Part shown: positions 13,897-21,764 of the stretch, piece after piece
Numbering within the stretch: the first letter of the stretch is position 1
Layout of the letters: each line of letters begins with the position of its first letter
Assembly: GCF_040144835.1 (NCBI RefSeq)
Contig: NZ_CP151632.1
Span: forward strand, 744,001-808,000
Reading direction: 5' to 3'
Length of the DNA stretch: 64,000 nucleotides
Source of the DNA: Microbacterium sp. LWS13-1.2
Lineage (GTDB): Bacteria; Actinomycetota; Actinomycetes; Actinomycetales; Microbacteriaceae
Notes under the pieces: model-generated
The model's input: only the letters and a program-made list of their open reading frames with translations
Database searches by the model: none
Told to the model about the DNA's origin: nothing
Position numbers and translations under genes: made by a program

Positions 13897-13902
13897 ACGG
13901 TA
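13897..13902 (-). promoter_or_regulatory. Candidate -10 hexamer of the histidine kinase operon (leaderless)
   Basis: TACCGT on the minus strand, 6 bases before the ATG at 13890. The same hexamer and spacing precede hisD and the rhodanese gene. Confidence 0.5.
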
Positions 13903-13985
13903 ACGGATGCCGCGCCCCTGTGCGGGAAGGGCGCGCTCGATGTCACGCTCGCCGGGCGTCCATGGCGCGCCAGGCGGGCGCGTCG

Positions 13986-14693
13986 TCAGAACCCGAAGTC
14001 GCCGAAATCGCCGAATCCGCCGAGGTCGGAGCCGGCCGCGTCGCCGCTCGTGTCACCGCCCCAGCCCGACCCGCTGTCGCCCCAGCCCGCGTCGGCCGTC
14101 GCCGACTCGCCGCCGGCGTCCGTGCCCGCATCGGTGCCGGCGTCGCCGCCGCCATCCGTCGCAGAGCCGTCCTGGGAGCCCTGGTCGGAGGCGAACGTCG
14201 GCGCGAGGAACGAGCTCACCAGCGCCGAGCCGATGACGTACCCGACGACGGTGCCGAGGATCGACGAGCCCAGCATGGAGCCGAACGACGGCCCCTGGCG
14301 CTGCGGCCCGAGGGTGCGCTCCATGAAGCCGGGGTTGAGGTACTCGGCGCGCGTCGCCGCGCGGGCCATCGTCTGCGGGTCACCCGAGCGCGGCCGCTCG
14401 GCGGGCGGAAGTCCGGCGGAGAGCTCGGCGAGCACCTGCTGACGCTGCGGCTCGGTGAGCCTGCCGAACGCCTCGGCGTGCACCTGCTCGATGGTCTCGG
14501 GCGGCGCGGTCCTCAGCAGGTAGCGGTAGCGCTCGATGGCGATCTCGTCCTCGCTCCGCGGGGGCTGCACACCGGGTGCCGGTGCACCGGGCGCCTGCGC
14601 ACCAGGTGCCGGCGTGCCGTAGCGGTTCGGCGGCACGGGGGGCGCCTGACGCTCGGCATCCGAGTCTCCGAACAGTCGATCGAGGAATCCCAT
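13986..14693 (-). CDS. Membrane protein with Gly/Asp-rich tail, paralogue of the protein at 8336
   Basis: Function unknown. The 235 residues have a proline-rich N-terminus (about 15-45), a helical domain (about 50-125: RYRYLLRTAPPETIEQVHAE, then LSAGLPPAER), a hydrophobic segment (about 138-165, MLGSSILGTVVGYVIGSALV) and a low-complexity Gly/Asp/Ser/Ala tail ending GGFGDFGDFGF. The helical domain and the order of parts match the protein at 8336-9001. Here a duplicated TDAG-type run extends the tail. A good AAGGAG precedes the ATG. It lies between the kinase operon and the GIY-YIG gene, each with its own promoter, so no partner is obvious. Confidence 0.8.
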   Translation of the reverse strand: MGFLDRLFGDSDAERQAPPVPPNRYGTPAPGAQAPGAPAPGVQPPRSEDEIAIERYRYLLRTAPPETIEQVHAEAFGRLTEPQRQQVLAELSAGLPPAERPRSGDPQTMARAATRAEYLNPGFMERTLGPQRQGPSFGSMLGSSILGTVVGYVIGSALVSSFLAPTFASDQGSQDGSATDGGGDAGTDAGTDAGGESATADAGWGDSGSGWGGDTSGDAAGSDLGGFGDFGDFGF

Positions 14694-14828
14694 GTGGCGC
14701 TCCTTCTCTGAGCCGGGCCCGTCCGTGGGCCGATTGCGCGGATCCCGAGGCGGGGTGGACCACCACGCTAGGCGCGGTTCCTCGGAGAGGGCTGGAGGAT
14801 CCGCCGCGGTTCACCGAGGGCGTACGGC

Positions 14829-15398
14829 TCACCCCTGTGCCGCGAGCGCCTCGCTCAGCCACCGGGCGTGGAGCTGCCACGGATCGTCGACGCCGGCCGC
14901 GAGCACCGCGATGTGCGCGGTGAGCGCTTCCGAGCGACGGAACCACTCCGTGCCGGGATAGCGGTCGGCCGTGAACTGCACGTGCCGTCGCTGTTCGAGC
15001 GCGCGCCCACCGCGCTCGAACGCCAGCAGCTCGTCGTGCCAGATCGCCCCGAAGCGCTGGCGCGGGTTCGCACTCGTGCCGATCTTCACCCGATCGGCGT
15101 AGCGCAGGTAGTAGACCACGTCGACGCGCGGCGGCGGGATCTCGGCATCGGGGATCTCGCCGTGGCGCCACTCGCACACCGCGCACAGCCATCCCGACGG
15201 ATAGCGGACGCCGAGGCGCGATCCGCACAGCCCGCAGGGTGACGGCAGGACGTCCGTGAGCCCGTCATGCGCCCCACCCCATTCCGCCGCCACGGCGAGA
15301 TGCCGCTCGCAGAGCGGAATAGGAGCATCGAGGGGCACCGGGCCCCGGCATCCGTCGTCGTCCACCAGGCAGGGGGCGGAGACTCGGTTCGCAGGCAC
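14829..15398 (-). CDS. GIY-YIG-like (T5orf172/MUG113 type) protein with N-terminal zinc sites
   Basis: The 189 residues divide into a cysteine-rich N-terminal half (CLVDDDGC, LCERH, then CGLCGS and LCAVCEWRHG, which can form one or two zinc ribbons) and a C-terminal nuclease-like domain. The latter has VYYLRYADRVKIGTSANPR and EQRRHVQF...YPGTEWFRRSEA, the pattern of the T5orf172/MUG113 branch of the GIY-YIG superfamily. Activity and target are unknown. The GTG at 15398 is supported by TACTGT exactly 6 bases upstream. No restriction or phage genes are nearby, so a mobile-element link is not indicated. Confidence 0.82.
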   Translation of the reverse strand: MPANRVSAPCLVDDDGCRGPVPLDAPIPLCERHLAVAAEWGGAHDGLTDVLPSPCGLCGSRLGVRYPSGWLCAVCEWRHGEIPDAEIPPPRVDVVYYLRYADRVKIGTSANPRQRFGAIWHDELLAFERGGRALEQRRHVQFTADRYPGTEWFRRSEALTAHIAVLAAGVDDPWQLHARWLSEALAAQG

Positions 15399-15404
15399 AC
15401 CGCG

Positions 15405-15410
15405 ACAGTA
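15405..15410 (-). promoter_or_regulatory. Candidate -10 hexamer of the GIY-YIG gene (leaderless)
   Basis: TACTGT on the minus strand, 6 bases before the GTG at 15398. Confidence 0.5.
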
Positions 15411-15462
15411 CCCGCCCCCACCGACGTGCTCATCGAGCCGTGGGCTCGTGTTCCAGGAAGGC

Positions 15463-15509
15463 GGAAGGGCCGCCCCACCGACCTTGCGGTCGGAGGTGAC
15501 GGCCCTTCC
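15463..15509 (-). terminator. Compound hairpin downstream of rpsA
   Basis: An outer perfect 10-bp stem (15463-15472 with 15500-15509) encloses an inner 6-bp stem with a 4-base loop (15478-15483 and 15488-15493). It lies 40 bases after the rpsA stop. There is no T-run on either strand, so it may work as a bulky stop or an mRNA 3' end. Confidence 0.55.
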
Positions 15510-15549
15510 GGAACCAGCGGTTCAGAGAACCAGGCGGCTCAGCTCAGGA

Positions 15550-16998
15550 TCAGCGACCCGAGAGCTTCTCGCGCAGAGCGGCGAGCGCCTCGTCGTCGGC
15601 CAGCGTGCCCACCGGGCTGCTGTCGGACGAGAAGGTCGACGAGCCGGTCTCGACCGGGGCGGCAGCCTCGGCCTCGAGAGCCTTCGTGACGGCTGCCTTG
15701 TGGGCCTCCCAGCGAGCGTGGGCAGCGGCGTACTCCTGCTCCCACTTCTCGCGCTGCTCGTCGAAGCCTTCGAGCCACGCGTTGGTCTCGGGGTCGAAGC
15801 CCTCGGGGTACTTGTACTCCCCGTTCTCGTCGTACTCCGTGACCATGCCGTACAGCGCCGGGTCGAACTCGGTGCCGTTGGGGTCGACCGACTCGTTCGC
15901 CTGCTTCAGCGAGAGCGAGATGCGACGACGCTCGAGGTCGATGTCGATGATCTTGACGAAGACCTCTTCGCCGACCGACACGACCTGCTCGGCGAGCTCG
16001 ACGTGCTTGCCCGACAGCTCCGAGATGTGCACGAGGCCCTCGATGCCGTCCGCGACGCGCACGAACGCACCGAACGGAACGAGCTTGGTGACCTTGCCCG
16101 GAGCGACCTGACCGATCGCGTGCGTGCGGGCGAAGACCTGCCACGGGTCCTCCTGCGTCGCCTTGAGCGACAGCGAGACGCGCTCGCGGTCCAGGTCGAC
16201 CTCGAGGATCTCGACGGTGACCTCCTGGCCGACCTCGACGACCTCGGACGCGTGCTCGATGTGCTTCCACGAGAGCTCGGAGACGTGCACGAGACCGTCC
16301 ACGCCACCCAGGTCGACGAACGCACCGAAGTTGACGATCGACGAGACCGTGCCCTTGCGGACCTGGCCCTTGTGCAGGTTGTTGAGGAACGTGGTGCGCG
16401 ACTCGGACTGCGTCTGCTCGAGCAGGGCGCGGCGCGAGAGCACGACGTTGTTGCGGTTCTTGTCGAGCTCGAGGATCTTCGCCTCGATCTCCTGGCCGAG
16501 GTACGGCGTGAGGTCGCGGACGCGGCGGAGCTCGATCAGCGAAGCGGGCAGGAAGCCGCGCAGGCCGATGTCGACGATCAGACCACCCTTGACGACCTCG
16601 ATCACGGAGCCGGTGACCACACCGTCGTTCTCCTTGATCTTCTCGACGTCGCCCCAGGCGCGCTCGTACTGCGCGCGCTTCTTGGAGAGGATGAGGCGGC
16701 CTTCCTTGTCCTCCTTCTGGAGAACGAGGGCTTCGACCTCGTCGCCGACCTTGACGACCTCGTTGGGGTCGACGTCGTGCTTGATGGAGAGCTCGCGCGA
16801 GGGGATGACACCCTCGGTCTTGTAACCGACGTCGAGGAGCACCTCGTCGCGGTCGATCTTCACGACGGTGCCCTCGATGAGGTCGCCGTCGTTGAAGAAC
16901 TTCAGGGTCTTCTCGACCGCGGCCAGGAAGTCCTCGGCAGATCCGATGTCGTTGATCGCGACCTGCTTGGTGGCCGGGGCGGTCGTTGCGGTAGTCAT
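15550..16998 (-). CDS. rpsA: Ribosomal protein S1
   Basis: S1 binds mRNA on the 30S subunit and helps initiation on structured messages. The 482 residues carry four S1 (OB-fold) repeats, at about 37-110, 125-190, 210-280 and 295-365; the last two contain the clearest FGAFVDLGGVDGLVHVSELS and FGAFVRVADGIEGLVHISEL motifs. Four repeats and an acidic C-terminal tail (about 390-482) are usual for actinobacterial S1, against six in E. coli. The frame is open further upstream, but the family N-terminus and a purine-rich AAGGACAA before the ATG at 16998 fix the start. The 286-base upstream spacer probably holds its promoter and leader (a TTACCCT-like step near 17192-17200). Confidence 0.97.
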   Translation of the reverse strand: MTTATTAPATKQVAINDIGSAEDFLAAVEKTLKFFNDGDLIEGTVVKIDRDEVLLDVGYKTEGVIPSRELSIKHDVDPNEVVKVGDEVEALVLQKEDKEGRLILSKKRAQYERAWGDVEKIKENDGVVTGSVIEVVKGGLIVDIGLRGFLPASLIELRRVRDLTPYLGQEIEAKILELDKNRNNVVLSRRALLEQTQSESRTTFLNNLHKGQVRKGTVSSIVNFGAFVDLGGVDGLVHVSELSWKHIEHASEVVEVGQEVTVEILEVDLDRERVSLSLKATQEDPWQVFARTHAIGQVAPGKVTKLVPFGAFVRVADGIEGLVHISELSGKHVELAEQVVSVGEEVFVKIIDIDLERRRISLSLKQANESVDPNGTEFDPALYGMVTEYDENGEYKYPEGFDPETNAWLEGFDEQREKWEQEYAAAHARWEAHKAAVTKALEAEAAAPVETGSSTFSSDSSPVGTLADDEALAALREKLSGR

Positions 16999-17284
16999 GT
17001 AGTGGGTTGTCCTTGTTGGGTTTGGTGTCGGGCTCCGGCTTTCAGCGGCATCTTCGCGCAAGGGCGAACGGATGCCTCGAGCCGAGGCGAAGCGGATTTT
17101 CCAGCGATGTCGCCCGGACCCTTGCGGGATGTGGGACACCGGCGCGAACCGGTACCCGAGCGTGGCGAAACAGCCACACGAGTGACACTCCAGGGTAACA
17201 GAACGGCCGGGTCGCCCGCGATGTTCCCGCACACCTCGAAATCCGGCGTCACGGAGGCCTCGGCGGGCCTGATGAGGCGTCGAC

Positions 17285-18058
17285 TCAGCGGGGCAGCTGG
17301 ATCGGCGCGGTGTTCGTGCGATCGGGGTCGAACGGCGCGGGTGCCGGCGCCGGCTCGCCGCGCAGCTGCGCCAGCCGCTCGTCCTCACGCCGCTGCGCGT
17401 CGGCGAGCCAGTCCCACCCCGACGGGTTCGTGGCGGGGCGCACATCGGGCACCGGCGCAGTGGGATTGTCGTCGTGCGCAGCGTCCGCCGTGGTGACGGA
17501 TGCCACGGGTGCGGGCGGCGGGGGCGGCATGATGTGGGCGCCTCCGAACTGCTCGGCCCGGCCTGCCGCGCCGCGCAGACCCGCCTGCTGGATGACGCGC
17601 TGGATCGTGAGGCCGCGCTCGTCGGGATCCCCGACGTAGCGGATCTCGCGGAGACCCTGCTCCTGCGCCGCCGACTCGAAGACGAAGTGGCCGTAGCCGA
17701 AGACACGTCCCACGACCGGTTTGTAGACCGAGATGTCGAGGATGCGCGCGAGCGGCATCGTCGCGATGCGCTGCGACAGGATGCCGTGCACGCGGAAGAC
17801 GCGCATGTTGGTGATGACGAAGCGGTCGGTGTGCTGCTCGAAGCACCGCCAGATGGCGTGGCCGGTGATCGCGACGCCGAGGAGTGCGGGTACCCACCAG
17901 GCCTGCGCCGGCACGAAGAACGACAGGAGGAGCACGACGATGCCACCGAACAGCTCCAGGACGGCGGAGACCGTGGCCGCCCAGTGCTTGCGCACCTCGT
18001 CGACGACGTGCTCCCCCTGATCCGTGATCAGGTGCTTCTCGATCCGCGGATCGAACAT
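17285..18058 (-). CDS. PH-domain membrane protein (YdbS/YdbT-like)
   Basis: The 257 residues have two membrane helices near the N-terminus (about 30-70, AVLELFGGIVVLLLSFFVPA and ALLGVAITGHAIW), then a bacterial PH domain (about 75-150). That domain has the typical DRFVITNMRVFRVHGI and LARILDISVYKPVVGRVFGYG stretches. A proline-rich disordered tail follows (about 180-257). Family members are membrane-associated and mostly uncharacterised. Its ATG comes 2 bases after the stop of the 55-residue gene at 18061, so the pair is one operon. Confidence 0.87.
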   Translation of the reverse strand: MFDPRIEKHLITDQGEHVVDEVRKHWAATVSAVLELFGGIVVLLLSFFVPAQAWWVPALLGVAITGHAIWRCFEQHTDRFVITNMRVFRVHGILSQRIATMPLARILDISVYKPVVGRVFGYGHFVFESAAQEQGLREIRYVGDPDERGLTIQRVIQQAGLRGAAGRAEQFGGAHIMPPPPPAPVASVTTADAAHDDNPTAPVPDVRPATNPSGWDWLADAQRREDERLAQLRGEPAPAPAPFDPDRTNTAPIQLPR

Positions 18059-18060
18059 GC

Positions 18061-18228
18061 TCAGCCCGCGGCGAGAGCCATGAAGAAGTCGACTACGGCG
18101 GCACCGGCGCCCCAGACCGCGCCGATGGCGCCCTGAACCGCATTCGCCGCGTCCTGCGGCCGGGTGATGAGGTAGAACGCCGCGAACGCGATGACGAGCA
18201 CCACGACGATGCGCTTGACGAGCTTCAC
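18061..18228 (-). CDS. 55-residue single-helix membrane protein
   Basis: A short gene with a GTG start: the product begins MKLVKRIVVVLVIAFAAFYL and ends VVDFFMALAAG. It has one strong transmembrane helix after three basic residues, then a weakly hydrophobic Ala/Gly-rich second half (NAVQGAIGAVWGAGAAV). GAAGGGAA lies about 9 bases before the GTG. It stops 2 bases before the PH-domain gene, which argues that it is real and that the two act together. It resembles no family I can name. Confidence 0.72.
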   Translation of the reverse strand: MKLVKRIVVVLVIAFAAFYLITRPQDAANAVQGAIGAVWGAGAAVVDFFMALAAG

Positions 18229-18346
18229 GGTCCGGGGTTCCCTTCGACTTCTGCTGTTCTACCGCACGACGGCCGCTGCGTGCGCAGGCGCGCGGGCGCG
18301 TCGCCATTCGGTGGGAGGTGCGATCAGCGTTCCGCGGCGCCGGCGT

Positions 18347-19396
18347 TCACGGTCGCAGCAGCACCTTCGTGGCGCGGCGCTCGTCCATCGCGGCGTACGC
18401 CTCTGCCGCCTCGGCGAGGGGAAGCTCGAGATCGAACACGCGGCCCGGCCGGATCGCGCCGGAGCGGACGTCCGGGAGGAGCTCCTCGATGTAGCCGCGC
18501 ACGGGAGCGACGCCGCCGTTGACGCCCACATTGCGGTTGAACATCTGACGCACGGGCAGCTCGGGCCCGCCGTTGGGCACGCCGACGTAGCCGACCATCC
18601 CGCCGGGGCGGGTCGAGCGCAGCGCCTGGTCCATCGACTCCTTCGTGCCGACGCACTCGAGGACACGGTCGGCGCCGATGCCGCCGGTGAGTGCGCGCAC
18701 CGCTTCGATGCCGGCATCCCCCCGCTCCTCGACGATGTGGGTGGCGCCGAACTCGCGGGCGAGCGCCTGGCGCTGCGGATGCCGCGACATCGCGATGATG
18801 GTGGTGGCGCCGAGCCGCTTCGCCGCGATGACGGCGCACAGGCCCACGGCGCCGTCGCCCACGACGGCCACCGCGTCGCCGGGACCCACACCCGCCGACA
18901 CCGCGGCGTGATGTCCCGTGCCCATGACGTCGCTGAGGGTCAGCAGGCCCGGGATCTCGTGGTCGCCCACTGGCGCGGGAACGACGGCGAGGGTGCCGTC
19001 CGCGAGCGGAACCCGCACCCGCTCGCCCTGGCCGCCGTCGGCGAAGCCGCCGAATCGGTCGTCGCTGCCCCACCAGCCGCCGTGCAGGCACGAGGTGCTG
19101 ACGCCGTTCCGGCAGTTCGCGCACGTGCCGTCGCACACGTAGAACGGGGCGATGACGAAGTCGCCCGGGCGGATGACCCGCACGTCGGCGCCGACCTCCT
19201 CGACGATGCCGACGAACTCGTGGCCGATGCGGTGGGGCTCGTTCGTGGGTGTGACGCCGCGGTAGGGCCAGAGGTCGGAGCCGCACACGCACGCCGCGAC
19301 GACGCGCACGATCGCGTCGGCGCCGGTGGACAGCACGGGGTCGGGGACGGTCTCGACGCGGATGTCGCGCGCGGCGTGGATGACGGTGGCGAGCAT
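18347..19396 (-). CDS. Zinc-dependent alcohol dehydrogenase, MDR superfamily
   Basis: A 349-residue medium-chain dehydrogenase. Catalytic zinc ligands are visible as CGSDLWPYRG (Cys near 38) and GHEFVGIVEEVG (His-Glu near 58). The structural zinc loop has CDGTCANCRNGVSTSC (about 88-103). The Rossmann motif is VVGDGAVGL (about 173-181). The substrate is not deducible: it could be a threonine- or glutathione-independent alcohol dehydrogenase. The ATG at 19396 has TAGGCT exactly 6 bases upstream. It diverges from the DUF503 gene. Confidence 0.9.
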   Translation of the reverse strand: MLATVIHAARDIRVETVPDPVLSTGADAIVRVVAACVCGSDLWPYRGVTPTNEPHRIGHEFVGIVEEVGADVRVIRPGDFVIAPFYVCDGTCANCRNGVSTSCLHGGWWGSDDRFGGFADGGQGERVRVPLADGTLAVVPAPVGDHEIPGLLTLSDVMGTGHHAAVSAGVGPGDAVAVVGDGAVGLCAVIAAKRLGATTIIAMSRHPQRQALAREFGATHIVEERGDAGIEAVRALTGGIGADRVLECVGTKESMDQALRSTRPGGMVGYVGVPNGGPELPVRQMFNRNVGVNGGVAPVRGYIEELLPDVRSGAIRPGRVFDLELPLAEAAEAYAAMDERRATKVLLRP

Positions 19397-19402
19397 GGAT
19401 CG

Positions 19403-19408
19403 AGCCTA
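19403..19408 (-). promoter_or_regulatory. Candidate -10 hexamer of the alcohol dehydrogenase (leaderless)
   Basis: TAGGCT on the minus strand, 6 bases before the ATG at 19396. The 6-base spacer CGATCC is identical to that of dnaE1. Confidence 0.5.
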
Positions 19409-19450
19409 GGACCGCGAGCGCCCGGGCGGCGCCGCTGGCACGATGGCCCT

Positions 19451-19744
19451 ATGTGGATCGGGTGGATCGAGTTCGACCTGCTGCTCGGCGATATCCGCTC
19501 GCTGAAAGAGAAGCGCAGCGTGCTGCGCCCCCTCATCGCCGAGCTCAGTCGCCGCACCGAGGCGGCCGCGGCCGAGGTGGGCGAGCACGACCTTCACCGG
19601 CGGGCGAGCATCGGCGTGTCGATCGTCGCGTCGGGCTCGTCGCACGTGCGGGACGTGCTCGATCACGCCGAGCGCCTCGTCGCCGACCGTCCCGAGATCA
19701 CCCTGCTGTCGGTCAGGCGAGGACTGCACTCCAGCGAGGACTGA
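19451..19744 (+). CDS. DUF503 / YlxP-like protein
   Basis: The 97 residues match the DUF503 family: IGWIEFDLLLGDIRSLKEKR at the N-terminus, IGVSIVASGS in the middle and a C-terminal strand VRRGLHSSED. In Bacillus the homologue ylxP lies in the infB-rbfA region and is linked to ribosome or translation functions without a proven role; here it stands alone. CACGAT lies 6 bases before the ATG, a weak leaderless signal. It ends 5 bases from the convergent oxidoreductase. Confidence 0.88.
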   Translation: MWIGWIEFDLLLGDIRSLKEKRSVLRPLIAELSRRTEAAAAEVGEHDLHRRASIGVSIVASGSSHVRDVLDHAERLVADRPEITLLSVRRGLHSSED

Positions 19745-19749
19745 GGCCC

Positions 19750-20394
19750 TCAGCCCGCGATGGCGTGGCCGATGACTTCACCGCCGGCGCCGAACCGGAT
19801 GGTCCGCCCGATCGTGCTGTCGTCTGCGATGGTCGCGGCGATGACGGCGGCCACGTCCGCACGCGGCACGGACCCTGAGCCGTCCGGATCGAGCTCGATG
19901 CGCCCGGTCGGCGCATCGAGCGTGAGGGTGCCCGGTGCGAGGATCGTCCAGTCGAGCGCGCTTCCGGCGAGGTGGGCGTCTGCCGCCCACTTGGCGTCGG
20001 CGTAGGGGAAGAACGAGGACTCCCTGCCGACGCCGTGGTCGGCGCGCGAGCCGATCCACGACACCATGACGTAGCGGAGCACTCCGGCAGCCACGGCGGC
20101 GTCCATGGAGCGCACAGCCGCGTCGCGGTCCACCGCGTACGTGCGCGCCGGGTCGCCGCCGCCTGCGCCCGCCGACCAGACGACGACGTCGTTGCCGGCG
20201 ATCAGGTTCGTCAGCTGGTCGCCGTCGAGGATCTCGACATCCGCGACGACCGGCTGCGCGCCGGTCGCGGCGACCTCCGCCTCGTGCGCGGGATCGCGGA
20301 TGACGGCTGTCACGGTGTGATCCTGCGCCACGAGCAGCGGCTCGAGGAGCAGCGCGACCTTGCCGTGTCCGCCGAAGATCAGGATGCGGGCCAT
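19750..20394 (-). CDS. NAD(P)-binding SDR-like oxidoreductase
   Basis: A 214-residue atypical short-chain dehydrogenase with the nucleotide motif ILIFGGHGKVALLLEP (GGxGxxA type, about 4-19), the strand VVADVEILDGD, VVVWSAGAGGG near 75 and YADAKWAADAHL, where the Tyr-x-x-x-Lys pair is present (about 131-135). Such proteins are often described as NAD(P)H-binding or NmrA-like. The substrate is unknown. GGAGGGAG precedes the ATG at 20394. It has no close operon partner. Confidence 0.85.
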   Translation of the reverse strand: MARILIFGGHGKVALLLEPLLVAQDHTVTAVIRDPAHEAEVAATGAQPVVADVEILDGDQLTNLIAGNDVVVWSAGAGGGDPARTYAVDRDAAVRSMDAAVAAGVLRYVMVSWIGSRADHGVGRESSFFPYADAKWAADAHLAGSALDWTILAPGTLTLDAPTGRIELDPDGSGSVPRADVAAVIAATIADDSTIGRTIRFGAGGEVIGHAIAG

Positions 20395-20601
20395 TGGGTC
20401 TCCCTCCGTCGTACGCCACGATACGCCCGAGCCGCTCCGGGTCAGGTGCCGGAGCCGCCGTCGCCCGGGTCGACGCCGGCGGCAGGCGAACCGGCGGCGG
20501 TGGCGTCATCCGTCTCCCGCTCCGCCTGCGCGAGCAGGCCTTGCCGGCGGCCCTACAGCTTTGGCGCGTTCCGCCCGGCGACCGGCGCGGCCGCGGCGGG
20601 C

Positions 20602-21696
20602 TCAGGCCGCGACAGGCACCCGCTCGGCCATGATGGCGCGGACGGCGTCGCGGCCGGCACGGTTGGCGCCCACGGTCGACTGCGAGGGGCCGTAGCCGAT
20701 CAGGAAGAGCCGCGGCTCGTCGAGGGAGCGGCCGTTCTCGACCCGGAAGCCGCCTGCGGGGGTGCGCAGCCGCAGCGGGGCGAGATGGTCGAGCGCCGGG
20801 CGGAACCCCGTGGCCCAGAGGATCACGTCGGCCGGCTCGAACGAGCCGTCCGGCATCCGCACCCCGTCCTCCTCGATCGAGGCGAACATCGGATGCCGCA
20901 CCAGCACGCCCCGCGCCTGCGCGGCACGAGCCCACGGCGTCCAGTGCATGCCGGTGACCGAGATCACGCTCCCGGGCGGCAGGCCGCGGCGCACGCGGTC
21001 CTCGACGCCGGCGATGGCGGCGACGCGCGCCGGGATGTCGAAGTCCGCCTCCACCCATTCGGGCTCACGACGCGTCACCCAGAACGTTTCCGCCACGTGC
21101 GAGATCTCGTCCAGCAGCTGGACGGCCGAGACGCCGGCCCCGACGACCACCACGCGCTTCCCGCGGAAGTCCTCCGCCGACGCGTAGTCCGCCACGTGCA
21201 GCTGCCGGCCGCGGAAGCGCTCCTGCCCCGGGTAGTGCGGCCGGAACGGCCGGGTCCACGTTCCGGTCGCGTTGATGACGTACCGTGCCGACCAGCTGCC
21301 GCGGTCGGTCTCGACCACCAGCCGGCCGGCCTGATCCTCATCGGCGCGCCGCACGGCTTTCACGCGCACCGGCCGCAGGACATCGAGGGCGAAGCGCTCC
21401 TCGTACTCCGCGAAGTACGACGGGAGGATGTCGCGGCTCGCCGCCACCGGGTCCGCCGGCGGCACCGCGAAGCCCGGCAGTTCATGGATGCCGTTGACCG
21501 TCGCCATGCGGAGGGACGGCCAGCGGTGCTGCCACGCGCCGCCCGGAGCGGGGTTGGCGTCGACGACGAGGAACGTCGGCTCCGCGTCGGTCGCCCGCTG
21601 CAGCGGCACGAACCCGCGGCGGTGCAGGTTGTAGGCCGCCGAGAGACCCGCCTGTCCCCCGCCGATCACGATGACATCGACGGCTGCGGGTTCCAT
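20602..21696 (-). CDS. FAD-dependent flavoprotein monooxygenase (CzcO-like)
   Basis: A 364-residue flavoprotein with two dinucleotide-binding motifs, VIVIGGGQAGLSAAY (FAD, about 9-23) and VVVVGAGVSAVQLL (NAD(P)H, about 175-188), and the family ATGFRPAL segment (about 310) that closes the flavin site. Family members oxidise sulfur or nitrogen compounds or ketones; the substrate is not predictable here. The ATG at 21696 gives the canonical N-terminus. It follows the PEP-mutase-like gene on the same strand, but a strong hairpin between them suggests separate transcripts. Confidence 0.88.
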   Translation of the reverse strand: MEPAAVDVIVIGGGQAGLSAAYNLHRRGFVPLQRATDAEPTFLVVDANPAPGGAWQHRWPSLRMATVNGIHELPGFAVPPADPVAASRDILPSYFAEYEERFALDVLRPVRVKAVRRADEDQAGRLVVETDRGSWSARYVINATGTWTRPFRPHYPGQERFRGRQLHVADYASAEDFRGKRVVVVGAGVSAVQLLDEISHVAETFWVTRREPEWVEADFDIPARVAAIAGVEDRVRRGLPPGSVISVTGMHWTPWARAAQARGVLVRHPMFASIEEDGVRMPDGSFEPADVILWATGFRPALDHLAPLRLRTPAGGFRVENGRSLDEPRLFLIGYGPSQSTVGANRAGRDAVRAIMAERVPVAA

Positions 21697-21709
21697 GCCG
21701 GCATCAACA

Positions 21710-21745
21710 GCGTCCGGCCCGCGGGGATTCCCGCGGGCCGGACGC
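21710..21745 (-). terminator. 16-bp perfect hairpin after the PEP-mutase-like gene
   Basis: Arms 21710-21725 and 21730-21745 pair perfectly around a GATT loop. It lies 20 bases past the stop at 21765 and before the flavoprotein start. No T-run is seen. Confidence 0.6.
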
Positions 21746-21764
21746 GGCGGTCGCGCCGCTCGCC

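Noticed and set aside
20395..20601. Short frames on both strands between the SDR and flavoprotein genes
   Set aside because: No start with ribosome site and no motif; the 207-base stretch looks like plain GC-rich spacer.
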